A stretch of DNA of 64,000 nucleotides from VRUE01 sp963796705 (GCA_963796705.1 CAWCMK010000002.1:558001-622000), one strand, 5' to 3'. Positions 14,682 to 23,159 are shown, counted from the first letter of the stretch. Notes: generated by a model not told the origin, from the sequence alone. Translations and numbers: made by a program.

Positions 14682-16177
14682 ATCAGCAGGCCGAAAAGGT
14701 TGAAACGATCTTCGAGAAATCAAAGCCCGGTCGGCGCGCGGCGGCGCTGCCCGAGGCCGAAGTTCCCGAGCCGGCGCTCTCTGAGCTGATCCCCGAGCGG
14801 CTGCTGCGGGTCGAGCCGCCGCGGCTGCCCGAGGTCTCCGAGCCGGAGATCGTGCGCCATTACAACCGCCTTTCGAGGCGCAATTTCGACCTCGACACGG
14901 GGTTCTACCCACTCGGCTCCTGCACGATGAAGCACAACCCGCGGCTCAACGAGCGGGTCGCGGCGCTGCCCGGTCACGCCCGCCTGCACCCCGCACAGGA
15001 CCCGCGGCGAGCACAGGGGGCACTGGAGCTGATGTGGCTGCTGCAGCAGAGCCTGGCGGAGATCTGCGGCCTGCCGCACGTCAGCCTGCAGCCCTCGGCC
15101 GGCTCGCAGGGAGAGCTGGCGGGTCTGCTGTTGACCCGCGCCTACCACGATGAGCGGGGCGAATCGCGCCCCAGGGTTCTGGCTCCCGACACCTCCCACG
15201 GCACGAACCCGGCGAGCGTGACGATGGCCGGCTTTGAGGTGGTCAAGGTCGCGACAAATCAGCGCGGCGGCGTCGAGATGGACGATCTGCGGGCCAAGAT
15301 CTCCGATGAGGTCGCCTGCCTGATGCTGACCAACCCGAACACGCTCGGCCTGTTCGATGAGAACATCACCGAGATCGCCTCGCTGATCCACGAGGCGGGC
15401 GGCACGCTGTATTACGACGGCGCCAACCTCAACGCGGTTATGGGTCACTCGCGGCCCGGGGACATGGGCTTTGACATCGTCCACGTCAACCTCCACAAGT
15501 CTTTCAGCCAGCCCCACGGTGGCGGCGGTCCGGGGGCGGGCCCGATCGCCGTCTCAGAGCGGATCGAGCCCTACCTACCGCGGCCCCAGGTGATCAGACG
15601 CGAGGGCGCCAACGGCGACGGACCCTATTTCGACCTCGAACACGAGCGCCCCAAATCGATCGGGCGCCTGCGAGGGTTCCAGGGGAACTTCGGGGTCTTT
15701 GTCCGCTCCTACGCCTACATCCTCAGCCTCGGATCTGACGGCCTCGCGGAGGCCGCCGAGACCGCGGTGCTGAACGCCAACTACCTGAAGGCACGTCTCG
15801 GCCAGGGCCGCGCCGCCGACCTCCTGCCGATCGCCTTCGACCGCCACTGCATGCACGAGTTCGTCCTCTCCGGCAGGCCCTTGAAGAGGGAGCTCGGAGT
15901 CGCGACGCTCGACCTCGCCAAGCGACTGCTCGACTTCGGCGTGCACCCGCCGACCGTCTACTTCCCGCTGCTGGTCGAGGAGGCACTGATGATCGAGCCA
16001 ACCGAGACCGAGACGAAGGAGAGCCTCGACGCGTTTGCCGAGGCGGTCGAGCAGATCCTCGCCGAGGCCGAGTCCGACCCCGGGCTGGCCAAGAACGCTC
16101 CCTACGAGACACCGGTTCGCCGCCTCGACGAGGTCAAGGCGACGCGTCGGCCGGTGGTCCGTGAGGCGCTTTCCTGA
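14678..16177 (+). CDS. gcvPB: Glycine dehydrogenase (decarboxylating) subunit 2
   Basis: C-terminal, PLP-carrying half of the split P protein, 499 residues. The PLP lysine is Lys274 in VHVNLHKSFSQPHGGGGPG. The N-terminal part has FYPLGSCTMKHNPRLNE, LQPSAGSQGELAGLL and DTSHGTNPASVTMAGFEVV; the C-terminal part has ALMIEPTETETKESLDAF. ATG 14678 overlaps the gcvPA stop. The frame directly after its stop codon is open and encodes the N-terminus of the following acetyltransferase. Confidence 0.96.
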   Translation: MNQQAEKVETIFEKSKPGRRAAALPEAEVPEPALSELIPERLLRVEPPRLPEVSEPEIVRHYNRLSRRNFDLDTGFYPLGSCTMKHNPRLNERVAALPGHARLHPAQDPRRAQGALELMWLLQQSLAEICGLPHVSLQPSAGSQGELAGLLLTRAYHDERGESRPRVLAPDTSHGTNPASVTMAGFEVVKVATNQRGGVEMDDLRAKISDEVACLMLTNPNTLGLFDENITEIASLIHEAGGTLYYDGANLNAVMGHSRPGDMGFDIVHVNLHKSFSQPHGGGGPGAGPIAVSERIEPYLPRPQVIRREGANGDGPYFDLEHERPKSIGRLRGFQGNFGVFVRSYAYILSLGSDGLAEAAETAVLNANYLKARLGQGRAADLLPIAFDRHCMHEFVLSGRPLKRELGVATLDLAKRLLDFGVHPPTVYFPLLVEEALMIEPTETETKESLDAFAEAVEQILAEAESDPGLAKNAPYETPVRRLDEVKATRRPVVREALS

Positions 16178-16270
16178 ATCGGGGATCCGATCGCCGACCC
16201 CAACTACAGGCCGGCCGCAGTCAGGGCGCGCGTCGCCGGCGCCGCTGATCTTGCCGCGGCGGCGGAAACG

Positions 16271-16807
16271 TTGGCCCAGGCCTTCTATGGCGATCCGGTC
16301 TGGGGCTGGGCCTTTCCCGATCCGGCGCGACGCCTGGAACAGCTGCGTGCGGTCTGGGGTCTGGCGCTCGAGTCCGCGCTCGGCCACGGCTGGGTGTGGG
16401 TTACCGAGGGCTGCGCCGCGGTCTCCCTGTGGATCCCACCGGGGATGCCGGAGCTCCGAGCCGAGGATGAGGTGCGCCTCGAGACCCTGCTGGCCGAGCT
16501 GCTGGGTCCCGCCGATGCCCGCGTGCACGACACCTTCGCTCGCTTTGGCGCGGCGCGCCCGCGCGAGCCCCACTTCTACCTGAGCTTGCTCGCAACCCAC
16601 CCCGAGCGGGCGGGGCGCGGATTGGGCATGGGACTGCTTGCAGAGAATCTGAGCAGGACTGACGCCGCGGGCATCGCGACCTACCTCGAGTCCTCGAACC
16701 CCGCCAACGACCACCGCTATGAGCGGCTCGGCTTCTCCCGCTTCAGCTCCTTCGAGCTCGGCGAAGACGGGCCGAGCGTCACCCAGATGTGGCGCGACGC
16801 GCGCTGA
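16271..16807 (+). CDS. GNAT-family N-acetyltransferase, N-terminus probably longer than annotated
   Basis: Acetyl-CoA-dependent acetyltransferase of unknown substrate. The acetyl-CoA loop reads LLATHPERAGRGLGMGLL near residue 112, followed by LESSNPANDHRYERLGF. TTG 16271 is the first ordinary start codon. However, the same frame reads back without interruption to the gcvPB stop codon and encodes RPAAVRARVAGAADLAAAAE, which looks like the normal start of a GNAT fold. No ATG, GTG or TTG lies there; ATC at 16178 directly follows the gcvPB stop. Rare start use or loss of the start are the alternatives. Confidence 0.7.
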   Translation: MAQAFYGDPVWGWAFPDPARRLEQLRAVWGLALESALGHGWVWVTEGCAAVSLWIPPGMPELRAEDEVRLETLLAELLGPADARVHDTFARFGAARPREPHFYLSLLATHPERAGRGLGMGLLAENLSRTDAAGIATYLESSNPANDHRYERLGFSRFSSFELGEDGPSVTQMWRDAR

Positions 16808-16819
16808 GCCGCGGCGGGG

Positions 16820-17734
16820 CTAGAGTTCGGGCAGGGCCTGCTCGAGCTCCAGAACCGGGGCGAAGAGGTCGCCGTGGCGCTCGACCCGCTCGAGCACCTG
16901 AGCGGCCTCAAAGACAAGCGAGGCGCCGTCACCCGTATCGGCCGCCGCCTCGACCTCCTCCCAGGTGAGCGGGGTGGAGGCCGTCGGTCGTTCGCGGGCC
17001 CGCAGCGAGTAGACGGCGATCGTCGTTTTTCGCTCGTGGTTTTGGGACCAGTCGACGAACACCCTGCCCTCGCGTTCGAGCTTTTTCATCTTCGAGACGA
17101 CCTTGTCGGGGGTCTGCTTCTCGAGCAGCTGGGCGATCGCTTTGGCGAACGGTTTCGTCTTCTCATAGGAGTCGCGGTCGTTGAGCGGCACGTACACCTG
17201 CAGGCCCTTGGAGCCCGAGGTCTTCGGGAAGCAGGCGACGCCGAAATGGGCGAAGAGGTCGCGCAGGCGGATCGCCACCCGGCAGCAGTCGATGACGTCA
17301 GCCGGCGGGCCCGGATCGAGGTCGAAGGCGAGCACCGTGGGCCGTTTCGGGGCCCGGCTGAGGGAGAGGGAGGGGTGCAGCTCGATCGCCGCCAGCTGCG
17401 CCATCCAGATCAGCGTCGGCAGGCCGTCGCAGACGCAGAAGTCGATCTTGCCGGCGCGCGGTCCGGCTTGGACCCGGGCGGTCTTCACCCATTTGGGCCG
17501 GTGCTTGGGGCAGCGCTTCTCAAAGAAGGCGGCGTCGAGGTCCTCGACGCCCTCCGGGAAGCGGCGCAGGGTCACCGCGCGTCCGCTCAGGTGGGGAATC
17601 ATCGCCGGCGCCACCTTCGCGTAGTAGTCGACAACCTCGCCCTTGGTGAAGCCGGCCCTCGGGTAGAGGACCTTCTCGAGGTTCGTGAGCTTCAGCTCAC
17701 GGCCCTCGACCTCGACCAGCCGGTCAGTGCCCAC
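16820..17734 (-). CDS. ligD: LigD-type NHEJ primase-polymerase (stand-alone PolDom)
   Basis: Archaeo-eukaryotic primase-like polymerase that fills gaps during Ku-dependent end joining. 304 residues cover only the polymerase domain. Visible are EGRELKLTNLEKVLYP, the metal-binding pair in LAFDLDPGPPADV near residue 143, PKTSGSKGLQVYVPL and VFVDWSQNHERKTTIAVYSL. No ligase or phosphoesterase domain is attached, so those would have to be encoded elsewhere. It lies 3 bases downstream of ku on the same strand and is certainly cotranscribed. GTG start at 17734 on the minus strand. Confidence 0.93.
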   Translation of the reverse strand: MGTDRLVEVEGRELKLTNLEKVLYPRAGFTKGEVVDYYAKVAPAMIPHLSGRAVTLRRFPEGVEDLDAAFFEKRCPKHRPKWVKTARVQAGPRAGKIDFCVCDGLPTLIWMAQLAAIELHPSLSLSRAPKRPTVLAFDLDPGPPADVIDCCRVAIRLRDLFAHFGVACFPKTSGSKGLQVYVPLNDRDSYEKTKPFAKAIAQLLEKQTPDKVVSKMKKLEREGRVFVDWSQNHERKTTIAVYSLRARERPTASTPLTWEEVEAAADTGDGASLVFEAAQVLERVERHGDLFAPVLELEQALPEL

Positions 17735-17737
17735 GGG

Positions 17738-18622
17738 TTACTTGGGGGATTTGGATTTCGCCCGTTTCGCCGGCGCTCTCCTCGGCGCCGCGCCTGACTT
17801 CGCTGCCCGCGCCCGCTTGCCCGCCTTCCGGTCGGTCTTCGCCTTGACCGCGGCGATGCTCTCCTCCAGGGCCGCCATCAGATCGGGGGCGGCGGTAGCC
17901 TCGGGCTCGGCCTGCGCCGGGGTCAGGATCTCCTTGCCTTCGGCCTTGCGTTCGATCAATGCCATAAGTTCCTCGCGGTACTCGTCCCGGTAGGCGCTGG
18001 GGTCAAACGGAGCGCTCAGCGAGTCAATCAGCCTCTCCGCCATCTCGACCTCTTTCTTGGCGACCTTCGGTTTCTCGGCGGGAAGCACATCCTCGAGCTC
18101 CTGCGGAGCTATCACCTCATCGGCGAATCGCATCGTGGTCAGGGTCAGGACGCCCCGCTCGGCGCGCAGCGCCGCCAGGTGCTCCTTGTTGCGGAAGACA
18201 AAGCGGGCGATCGCAACCTTGGCGGTGCGCTCGAGTGCGCTGGCGAGCAGCGAGTAGGCCTTCTCGGCCCCCTCGGCGGGGCCCAGGTAGTAGGGGCTGT
18301 CGAAGTAGATCGGGTCGATCTCGACAAGCTCGACGAAGTCTTGGACCTCGATCGCACGCGACTTCTTCGGGGAGAGCGCCGCCAGCTCCTGCCTGGTGAT
18401 CGGCACGAAGTTGCCGGTGGTGATCTCGAAAGCTTTCTGGATCTTCTCGTAGGGAACCTCCTCGTCGGTCCCCTCGGCGACCCGCCGATGTCTGATGCGT
18501 GCCCCGTCGGACTCGCGGATCTCGCGCAGCGCGATGTTGCGGCGCGCCACCGCGCTGTAGAGCTTGACGGGCACGTTGAGTAGCCCGAAGCTGATCGAAC
18601 CGCTCCAGATCGCTCTCGCCAT
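17738..18622 (-). CDS. ku: DNA end-binding protein Ku
   Basis: Homodimeric ring protein that binds DNA double-strand ends and recruits LigD. 294 residues starting at ATG 18622 (MARAIWSGSISFGLLNVPV), the characteristic bacterial Ku N-terminus. The frame is open further upstream but without homology. The core contains GTDEEVPYEKIQKAFEI, FVELVEIDPIYFDSPYYLGP and LTLTTMRFADEV. The last 35 residues are a Lys/Arg/Ala-rich tail (KRAKSKSPK at the end), common in actinobacterial Ku and thought to help DNA threading. ligD-polymerase follows after 3 bases. Confidence 0.95.
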   Translation of the reverse strand: MARAIWSGSISFGLLNVPVKLYSAVARRNIALREIRESDGARIRHRRVAEGTDEEVPYEKIQKAFEITTGNFVPITRQELAALSPKKSRAIEVQDFVELVEIDPIYFDSPYYLGPAEGAEKAYSLLASALERTAKVAIARFVFRNKEHLAALRAERGVLTLTTMRFADEVIAPQELEDVLPAEKPKVAKKEVEMAERLIDSLSAPFDPSAYRDEYREELMALIERKAEGKEILTPAQAEPEATAAPDLMAALEESIAAVKAKTDRKAGKRARAAKSGAAPRRAPAKRAKSKSPK

Positions 18623-18682
18623 CAGCTGGTCACCTACCCCGATTCTTCCAGGGTCAGCACGATTCGGTGGGAAGATCCGTGC

Positions 18683-19334
18683 GTGCTGTTCGAGCTGAAC
18701 GACGTCTGCCTCGAGCGCGGCGGGCGCCCGGTTCTCACGGAGGTCACGGCCGGGATCCCGCTCGGGGCGACGGCGATCGTCGGGCCTCGGGGGCCGGCAA
18801 GTCGACGCTGCTGCGCCTGCTAAACCGCCTCGTCGACCCCGAGCGGGGCAGTATTCTCTATCGGGGCACTCCACTCGCCGACCGCGATCCCCGGGCGCTG
18901 CGCCGCGAGATGGCGCTGGTGCCGCAGCTTCCCGCCCTGCTCGAGGGCTCGGTCGAGTCCAACCTCGGCTTCGCCGCACGCCTGGTCAGTGAGAAGCTCG
19001 ACGGCGATCGCTGCCTCGCTCTCGCCGGCCTCGGGCCGCAGTTTGCCGATCGCGACGTCGCCGAGCTCTCGGTCGGCGAGCAGCAGCGGGCGATGCTCGC
19101 GCGCGCCCTGGCGCAACGCCCCAAGGTCCTGCTGCTCGACGAGCCCACCTCGGCGCTTGACCATGCGGCCCGCGACGCGATCGAGGCGACCTGGCCCGGC
19201 TGCGGAGCGAGCTCGAGATCTCGATCGTCCTCGTCAGCCACGACCCCGAGCAGGCGCGGCGCTTGGGCGAGTGGGAGCTGCGGGTGCAGGAAGGTCGCGT
19301 GGTCTCCAATGGGCCCCTGGAGCCGGTCCGGTGA
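18683..19334 (+). pseudogene. FetA/YbbL-like ABC transporter ATPase, interrupted by two frameshifts
   Basis: ATPase partner of the following FetB-like permease. From GTG 18683 the first frame gives VLFELNDVCLERGGRPVL up to IVGP near 18786. One missing base then shifts the Walker A loop (SGAGKSTLLRLLNRLVD) into another frame. This second frame carries VPQLPALLEGSVESNLG, the signature LSVGEQQRAMLARAL and Walker B VLLLDEPTSALD. A second missing base near 19191 shifts the end (LRSELEISIVLVSHDPEQ to a stop at 19332-19334) into the third frame. All three pieces read as one normal protein of about 215 residues once the two bases are restored. This is either a recent pseudogene or sequencing error. 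Confidence 0.8.
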
Positions 19335-20155
19335 GCACCTCGATTCATGTGGCGCTGTGGCAGGTCGCCGCCTCGCTGGTCCTCGTCGTGCTCGCCGCGG
19401 CGGTCTCGCGCTGGCGTGGGGCGGACCTCGAGCGCGACATCGGCGTCGCGACGATCCGCTCGATCATCCAGCTGACGCTGGTCGGCTATGCGATCAAGCT
19501 GATCTTCGAAGCCGACACCTTCTGGCTGGTCCTCGTCCTGCTGGCGGTGATGGTGTTCTTCGGGGCGATCACGGCCCGCGGCCGCGCCAAGGGGGTGCCG
19601 GAATCCTTTGGTCCGCTGCTGATCGCGCTCGCCGTCGCCGCCGCGAGCACCCTTGGCCTGGTTGTTGCGCTCGGGGTCTTTGAACCGACGCCCCGCTACC
19701 TGGTTCCGGTTGGCGGGATGGTGATCGGCAACGCGATGACCGCCTCGGCGGTGGCCTTGAACCGCCTCGGCGATGAGGTCGCCGATTCGCGCCCCCGGAT
19801 CGAGGCGACGCTGGCGCTCGGCGCGAGCTCCCGCGAAGCGGCCCTGCCGATCGTGCGTCGGGCGCTGCGCTCGGGGATGATCACACTCGTCGACTCGACC
19901 AAGACGACGGGCCTGATCTTCTTTCCGGGGACGATGGTCGGGATGCTGCTCGCCGGGGCAAGCCCGACGAACGCCGTGCGCCTGCAGCTGATCCTTCTCT
20001 ACACGCTGCTCGGTAGCGTCGCGATCGCGCCGCCCTTTTGGCGACGACCCTCGCCTACCGCAACTTCTTCACAGCCGCGGAGTAGCTGCGGGAATAGCGC
20101 CCGCCGCCGGGCGCGCATTTCCAGGACGGCCAGGGCGCCCCAGCGGAAGTCCTAG
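19331..20155 (+). CDS. fetB: FetB/YbbM-like permease, with a frameshifted C-terminus
   Basis: Membrane partner of the ATPase before it; E. coli FetAB is associated with iron export. GTG 19331 overlaps the ATPase stop. About seven hydrophobic segments are seen. Family motifs include RSIIQLTLVGYAIKLIFE, GRAKGVPESFGP, VGGMVIGNAMTASAVALNRL and LIFFPGTMVGMLLAGASP. Near 20035 one base appears to be missing: the normal ending LLATTLAYRNFFTAAE with stop at 20083-20085 lies in another frame. As the sequence stands the protein instead ends in about 40 unrelated residues at 20155. The fault is like the two in the upstream gene. Confidence 0.8.
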   Translation: MSTSIHVALWQVAASLVLVVLAAAVSRWRGADLERDIGVATIRSIIQLTLVGYAIKLIFEADTFWLVLVLLAVMVFFGAITARGRAKGVPESFGPLLIALAVAAASTLGLVVALGVFEPTPRYLVPVGGMVIGNAMTASAVALNRLGDEVADSRPRIEATLALGASSREAALPIVRRALRSGMITLVDSTKTTGLIFFPGTMVGMLLAGASPTNAVRLQLILLYTLLGSVAIAPPFWRRPSPTATSSQPRSSCGNSARRRARISRTARAPQRKS

Positions 20156-20158
20156 ACT
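20153..20158 (+). promoter_or_regulatory. -10 box of a probable leaderless MFS exporter transcript
   Basis: TAGACT ends 6 bases before GTG 20165, with no Shine-Dalgarno site between. Confidence 0.5.
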
Positions 20159-20164
20159 CACCAC

Positions 20165-21787
20165 GTGTCCCGCCAGCAGCGTCTGACGCTGATCGCGACG
20201 ATCCTCGGCTCGACGGTGGTGTTTCTCGACAGCACCGTCGTCAATGTGGCACTGCCGGCGATCAGCAACGGCCTCAACGTCGGCCTTGCCGGGCAGCAGT
20301 GGGTCGTCGAGGCCTACACGCTGACCCTCGTCGCGCTGCTGCTCGTCGGCGGTAGCCTCGGCGACCAGTTCGGCCGTCGCCGCATTTTCGTGATCGGGCT
20401 GCTCGGGTTCGGGGCCTGCTCGATTCTCTGCGCTGTGGCGCCCACCCCGGCCTTGCTGATCGGCGCCCGGGCCCTGCAGGGGGTCGCCGGGGCGATGCTG
20501 GTCCCCGGCTCGCTGGCGATCGTGGCGGCGACCTTCGCCGGGGAGGCGCGAGGCAGGGCGGTCGGCACCTGGACCGCCTGGACCGGGATCGCGACCGTGA
20601 TCGGCCCTGCCGCTGGTGGCGCCCTGGTCGGCATCCTGTCCTGGCGGGCGATCTTCTGGGTCAACATCCCGCTGATCGCGGTTACGGTGGCGCTCTCGCT
20701 CCACTCGGTGGCCGAGAGTCGCGACGAGGACGCCTACAGGGGGATCGACTGGGCCGGAATCCTGCTCTCCGCGGTCGGCCTCGGCGGGCCGACATTCGCG
20801 TTGATCGAGCAGCCCGCGAACGGTTGGGCCGATCCGATGGTCTGGTTGCCGCTGCTGGCAGGGGTTCTCTGCTTCGCGCTCTTCATCCTCCGCGAGGCGC
20901 TCGCACGCCACCCGATGCTGCCCCTCGGTCTATTTCGCATCCGAAATTTCTCGATCACAAACCTGACGACCTTCGCGGCCTACGCCGGGTTGATCGGCGG
21001 CCTCTTCTTCGTCGGCCTCTTCCTCCAGCAGGTCGCCGGCTATTCGCCCTTGGAGGCGGGGTTGGCGACGATGCCGATCTCCGTCCTGATGTTCTTCCTC
21101 TCGCCGCGCTTTGGCAAGATCGCCTCGGGTTCCGGTCCGCGGCTGCCGATGTGTCTGGGGCCAATCGTCGGCGGCGCCGGACTACTGCTCTTGCTGCGCG
21201 TCGGGCCGCACCCGAGCTATGTGACCGATGTCCTGCCGGCGCTGCTTGTCTTCGGTTTCGGACTTGCGGCCACCGTGGCCCCACTGACGGCGACCGTCCT
21301 CGACTCGGTCGACGCCCAGCACGTGGGGATCGCCTCCGGCGTCAACAACGGCGTCTCGCGAGTCGCGGGCCTGCTGGCGATCGCCGTGCTCGGCGCGGTC
21401 ATCTCGGCCCACTTCGCCGCCACCCTCGACGAACAGCTGGGGCCGGCGCCGCTCTCCCCGTCGGCCGCGGTGGCCGTCTCGGAGGCCAAGGAAAAGCCCC
21501 TGGCGGTTCCCGCAGCGGGCGGCCTGCCGGCCGCCGAAGGTGAGCGCATACGGAGCGCGGCCGCCGACGCATCGACCGCCTCCTTTCACCTCGGGATCGG
21601 GATCGCGGGCGCCCTGATGATCCTCGGCGGTGTCCTCGCCGGCCTCGGGATCGTCAACCCGCAGCGCGGCAGCTTGGCGGTTCCCTCGCGGGGCTCGGCC
21701 CAGGCCGGTGAGTGCGGGCACTCGGTCGGGGGGGACTGCGCGGAGCCGGCGCCCGGGCCGGCGGCCCCATTAGGGTCCCGGGCGTGA
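20165..21787 (+). CDS. MFS transporter, DHA2 (EmrB/QacA-type) drug:proton antiporter
   Basis: Proton-driven efflux pump of the 14-helix DHA2 subfamily; substrate unknown. 540 residues. Helix 1 carries the subfamily signature FLDSTVVNVALPAI. LVGGSLGDQFGRRRIFVIGL is the loop 2-3 motif, and ALQGVAGAMLVPGSLAIV follows. The motif-C-like GPAAGGALVG near residue 140 is expected for antiporters. The last 70 residues after the final helix are Ala/Gly/Pro-rich. GTG start at 20165. The stop lies 16 bases before trpS, and the end of the gene contains the putative promoter of trpS. Not visibly linked to neighbouring regulators. Confidence 0.9.
   Translation: MSRQQRLTLIATILGSTVVFLDSTVVNVALPAISNGLNVGLAGQQWVVEAYTLTLVALLLVGGSLGDQFGRRRIFVIGLLGFGACSILCAVAPTPALLIGARALQGVAGAMLVPGSLAIVAATFAGEARGRAVGTWTAWTGIATVIGPAAGGALVGILSWRAIFWVNIPLIAVTVALSLHSVAESRDEDAYRGIDWAGILLSAVGLGGPTFALIEQPANGWADPMVWLPLLAGVLCFALFILREALARHPMLPLGLFRIRNFSITNLTTFAAYAGLIGGLFFVGLFLQQVAGYSPLEAGLATMPISVLMFFLSPRFGKIASGSGPRLPMCLGPIVGGAGLLLLLRVGPHPSYVTDVLPALLVFGFGLAATVAPLTATVLDSVDAQHVGIASGVNNGVSRVAGLLAIAVLGAVISAHFAATLDEQLGPAPLSPSAAVAVSEAKEKPLAVPAAGGLPAAEGERIRSAAADASTASFHLGIGIAGALMILGGVLAGLGIVNPQRGSLAVPSRGSAQAGECGHSVGGDCAEPAPGPAAPLGSRA
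21771..21776 (+). promoter_or_regulatory. -10 box upstream of trpS
   Basis: TAGGGT lies within the end of the MFS gene. It is 7 bases before GTG 21784, which opens a 7-codon frame, and 27 bases before the trpS ATG. Confidence 0.4.
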
Positions 21788-21807
21788 GCGCCCCAATCGA
21801 CACATGA
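21784..21807 (+). CDS. Possible 7-codon leader frame coupled to trpS
   Basis: GTG-AGC-GCC-CCA-ATC-GAC-ACA-TGA encodes MSAPIDT. Its GTG stands exactly where a leaderless RNA from TAGGGT 21771-21776 would start, and its stop codon overlaps the trpS ATG (ATGA). It contains no Trp codon, so it is not a classic attenuator peptide. It could feed ribosomes to trpS by termination-reinitiation. Chance is a real alternative. Confidence 0.3.
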   Translation: MSAPIDT

Positions 21808-22793
21808 TCATCTTCTCCGGCATCCAGCCGACCGGTCGCAAGCACCTCGGCAACTACATCGGCGCGATCCGCCAGTACGTCGAGGGCCAGGACCGCGGCG
21901 ATCCGGCGATCTTTTGCATCGTCGACCTGCACGCGATTTCCGTCCCCTTTGAGCCGGCCGAACTGCGCCAGCGCCTCTACGACACGACGGCGATCCTGCT
22001 CGCCGCCGGTCTTGACCCCGAGCGCTGCATCCTCTTTCGCCAGTCCGACGTTCACGAGCACACCGAGTTGACCTGGCTGCTCTCGGCGGTCACCTCGCAC
22101 GGCGACCTCAACCGCATGCACCAGTTCAAGGAAAAGTCGGCAAAGCAGCGCGAGCTGGTCTCCGCGGCGCTTTTTTATTACCCCGTCCTGCAGGCCGCCG
22201 ATGTGCTCGCCTACCGAGCCCAACAGGTGCCGGTCGGCGAGGACCAGCGCCAGCACATCGAGCTGATGCGCGAGATCGCGCGCCGCTTCAACGAGCGCTT
22301 CGGCGAGACGCTGATCGCCCCCGAGCACCGGATTCCGCAGGTGGGCTCACGGATCATGGATCTGCAGGAACCGCAGAGCAAGATGTCCACCACGGGGGGC
22401 GGCGAGGCCGGCACCGTGTATGTGTTGGATGAGCCCGAGGCGATCCGCAAGAAGCTCGGCAGCGCCGTCACCGACTCGGGCCGCGAGGTCGTTCGCTCGG
22501 CGGCAAAGCCGGGGGTGACGAACCTGATCGAAGTGCTCGCCGCCGCCCGAGGGACCGCGCCGGAGGCGATCGAGGCGGAGTTCGCCGAGGCCGGCTACGG
22601 CGAGTTCAAGCGGGCCGTCGCCGAGGCGGTGGTCGAGCTCCTGGGCCCGGTGCGCCAGCGCTACGCCGAGCTGCGCCCCGACGAGGCGGCGCTTGAGGCG
22701 GCGCTGGCGCTGGGGGCCGAGAAGGCCCGCGCGATCGCGGCCGGCACGCTGGCCGAGGTGCGCCAGCGGATGGGTGTCGGATCGGCGCCCTAG
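21804..22793 (+). CDS. trpS: Tryptophanyl-tRNA synthetase
   Basis: Class I synthetase charging tRNA-Trp. 329 residues, the usual bacterial length. The start IFSGIQPTGRKHLGNYIGAI contains the HIGH-equivalent HLGN. FCIVDLHAISVP and YPVLQAADVLAYRAQQVPVG line the tryptophan site. The KMSKS-equivalent is PQSKMSTTGGG near residue 193. ATG 21804. The gene ends against the minus-strand cupin: both stop codons share the palindrome CTAG at 22790-22793. Confidence 0.97.
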   Translation: MIIFSGIQPTGRKHLGNYIGAIRQYVEGQDRGDPAIFCIVDLHAISVPFEPAELRQRLYDTTAILLAAGLDPERCILFRQSDVHEHTELTWLLSAVTSHGDLNRMHQFKEKSAKQRELVSAALFYYPVLQAADVLAYRAQQVPVGEDQRQHIELMREIARRFNERFGETLIAPEHRIPQVGSRIMDLQEPQSKMSTTGGGEAGTVYVLDEPEAIRKKLGSAVTDSGREVVRSAAKPGVTNLIEVLAAARGTAPEAIEAEFAEAGYGEFKRAVAEAVVELLGPVRQRYAELRPDEAALEAALALGAEKARAIAAGTLAEVRQRMGVGSAP

Positions 22794-23152
22794 GCCTGGC
22801 GCCCGTAGCGATCGGCCAGGCGGATGACGTCATCGACCTCCGGGGTCGAGACCTCGATCAGGACCGAGTCCTCGAGGGCCTCGATCGAGTGCACGACCCC
22901 GGGCTCGTTGCGCCAGGTCTCGCCCGCCGCAAGCTCGCGTGCGGTGAGCCTGTCCGCGTCAGGACCCTGCGAGATAACGATCCGCCCCGAGAGCAGGTAG
23001 GAGGTCTCATCCTTTCGGCGGTGGTGCTGGACCGAGAGCGCGTGCCCGGCATCGATCCGCAGCAGTTTGCCGGCGTAGAGTTCGGTGGCCGCGAACCACA
23101 GCTCTGAGCCCCACGGCTTTTCGACCAACTTGGGCTCTGGGGGCGCCGCCAC
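22790..23152 (-). CDS. Cupin-domain protein, ManC/mannose-6-phosphate isomerase-like
   Basis: Single-domain cupin of 120 residues. It matches the cupin part of mannose-1-phosphate guanylyltransferase/isomerase enzymes: EKPWGSELWFAATELYAGK, then LSVQHHRRKDETSYLLSGR with the metal ligands His-His-Glu, and RNEPGVVHSIEALED with the last His. It might be a small sugar-phosphate isomerase or a sugar-binding protein. GTG start at 23152. It is divergent from scpA (37-base gap) and convergent with trpS, so it is a single-gene unit. Confidence 0.8.
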   Translation of the reverse strand: MAAPPEPKLVEKPWGSELWFAATELYAGKLLRIDAGHALSVQHHRRKDETSYLLSGRIVISQGPDADRLTARELAAGETWRNEPGVVHSIEALEDSVLIEVSTPEVDDVIRLADRYGRQA

Positions 23153-23159
23153 CGGCGGC

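Noticed and set aside
21788..21803. T-box element before trpS
   Set aside because: Only 16 bases separate the MFS stop from trpS, far too short for a T-box leader.
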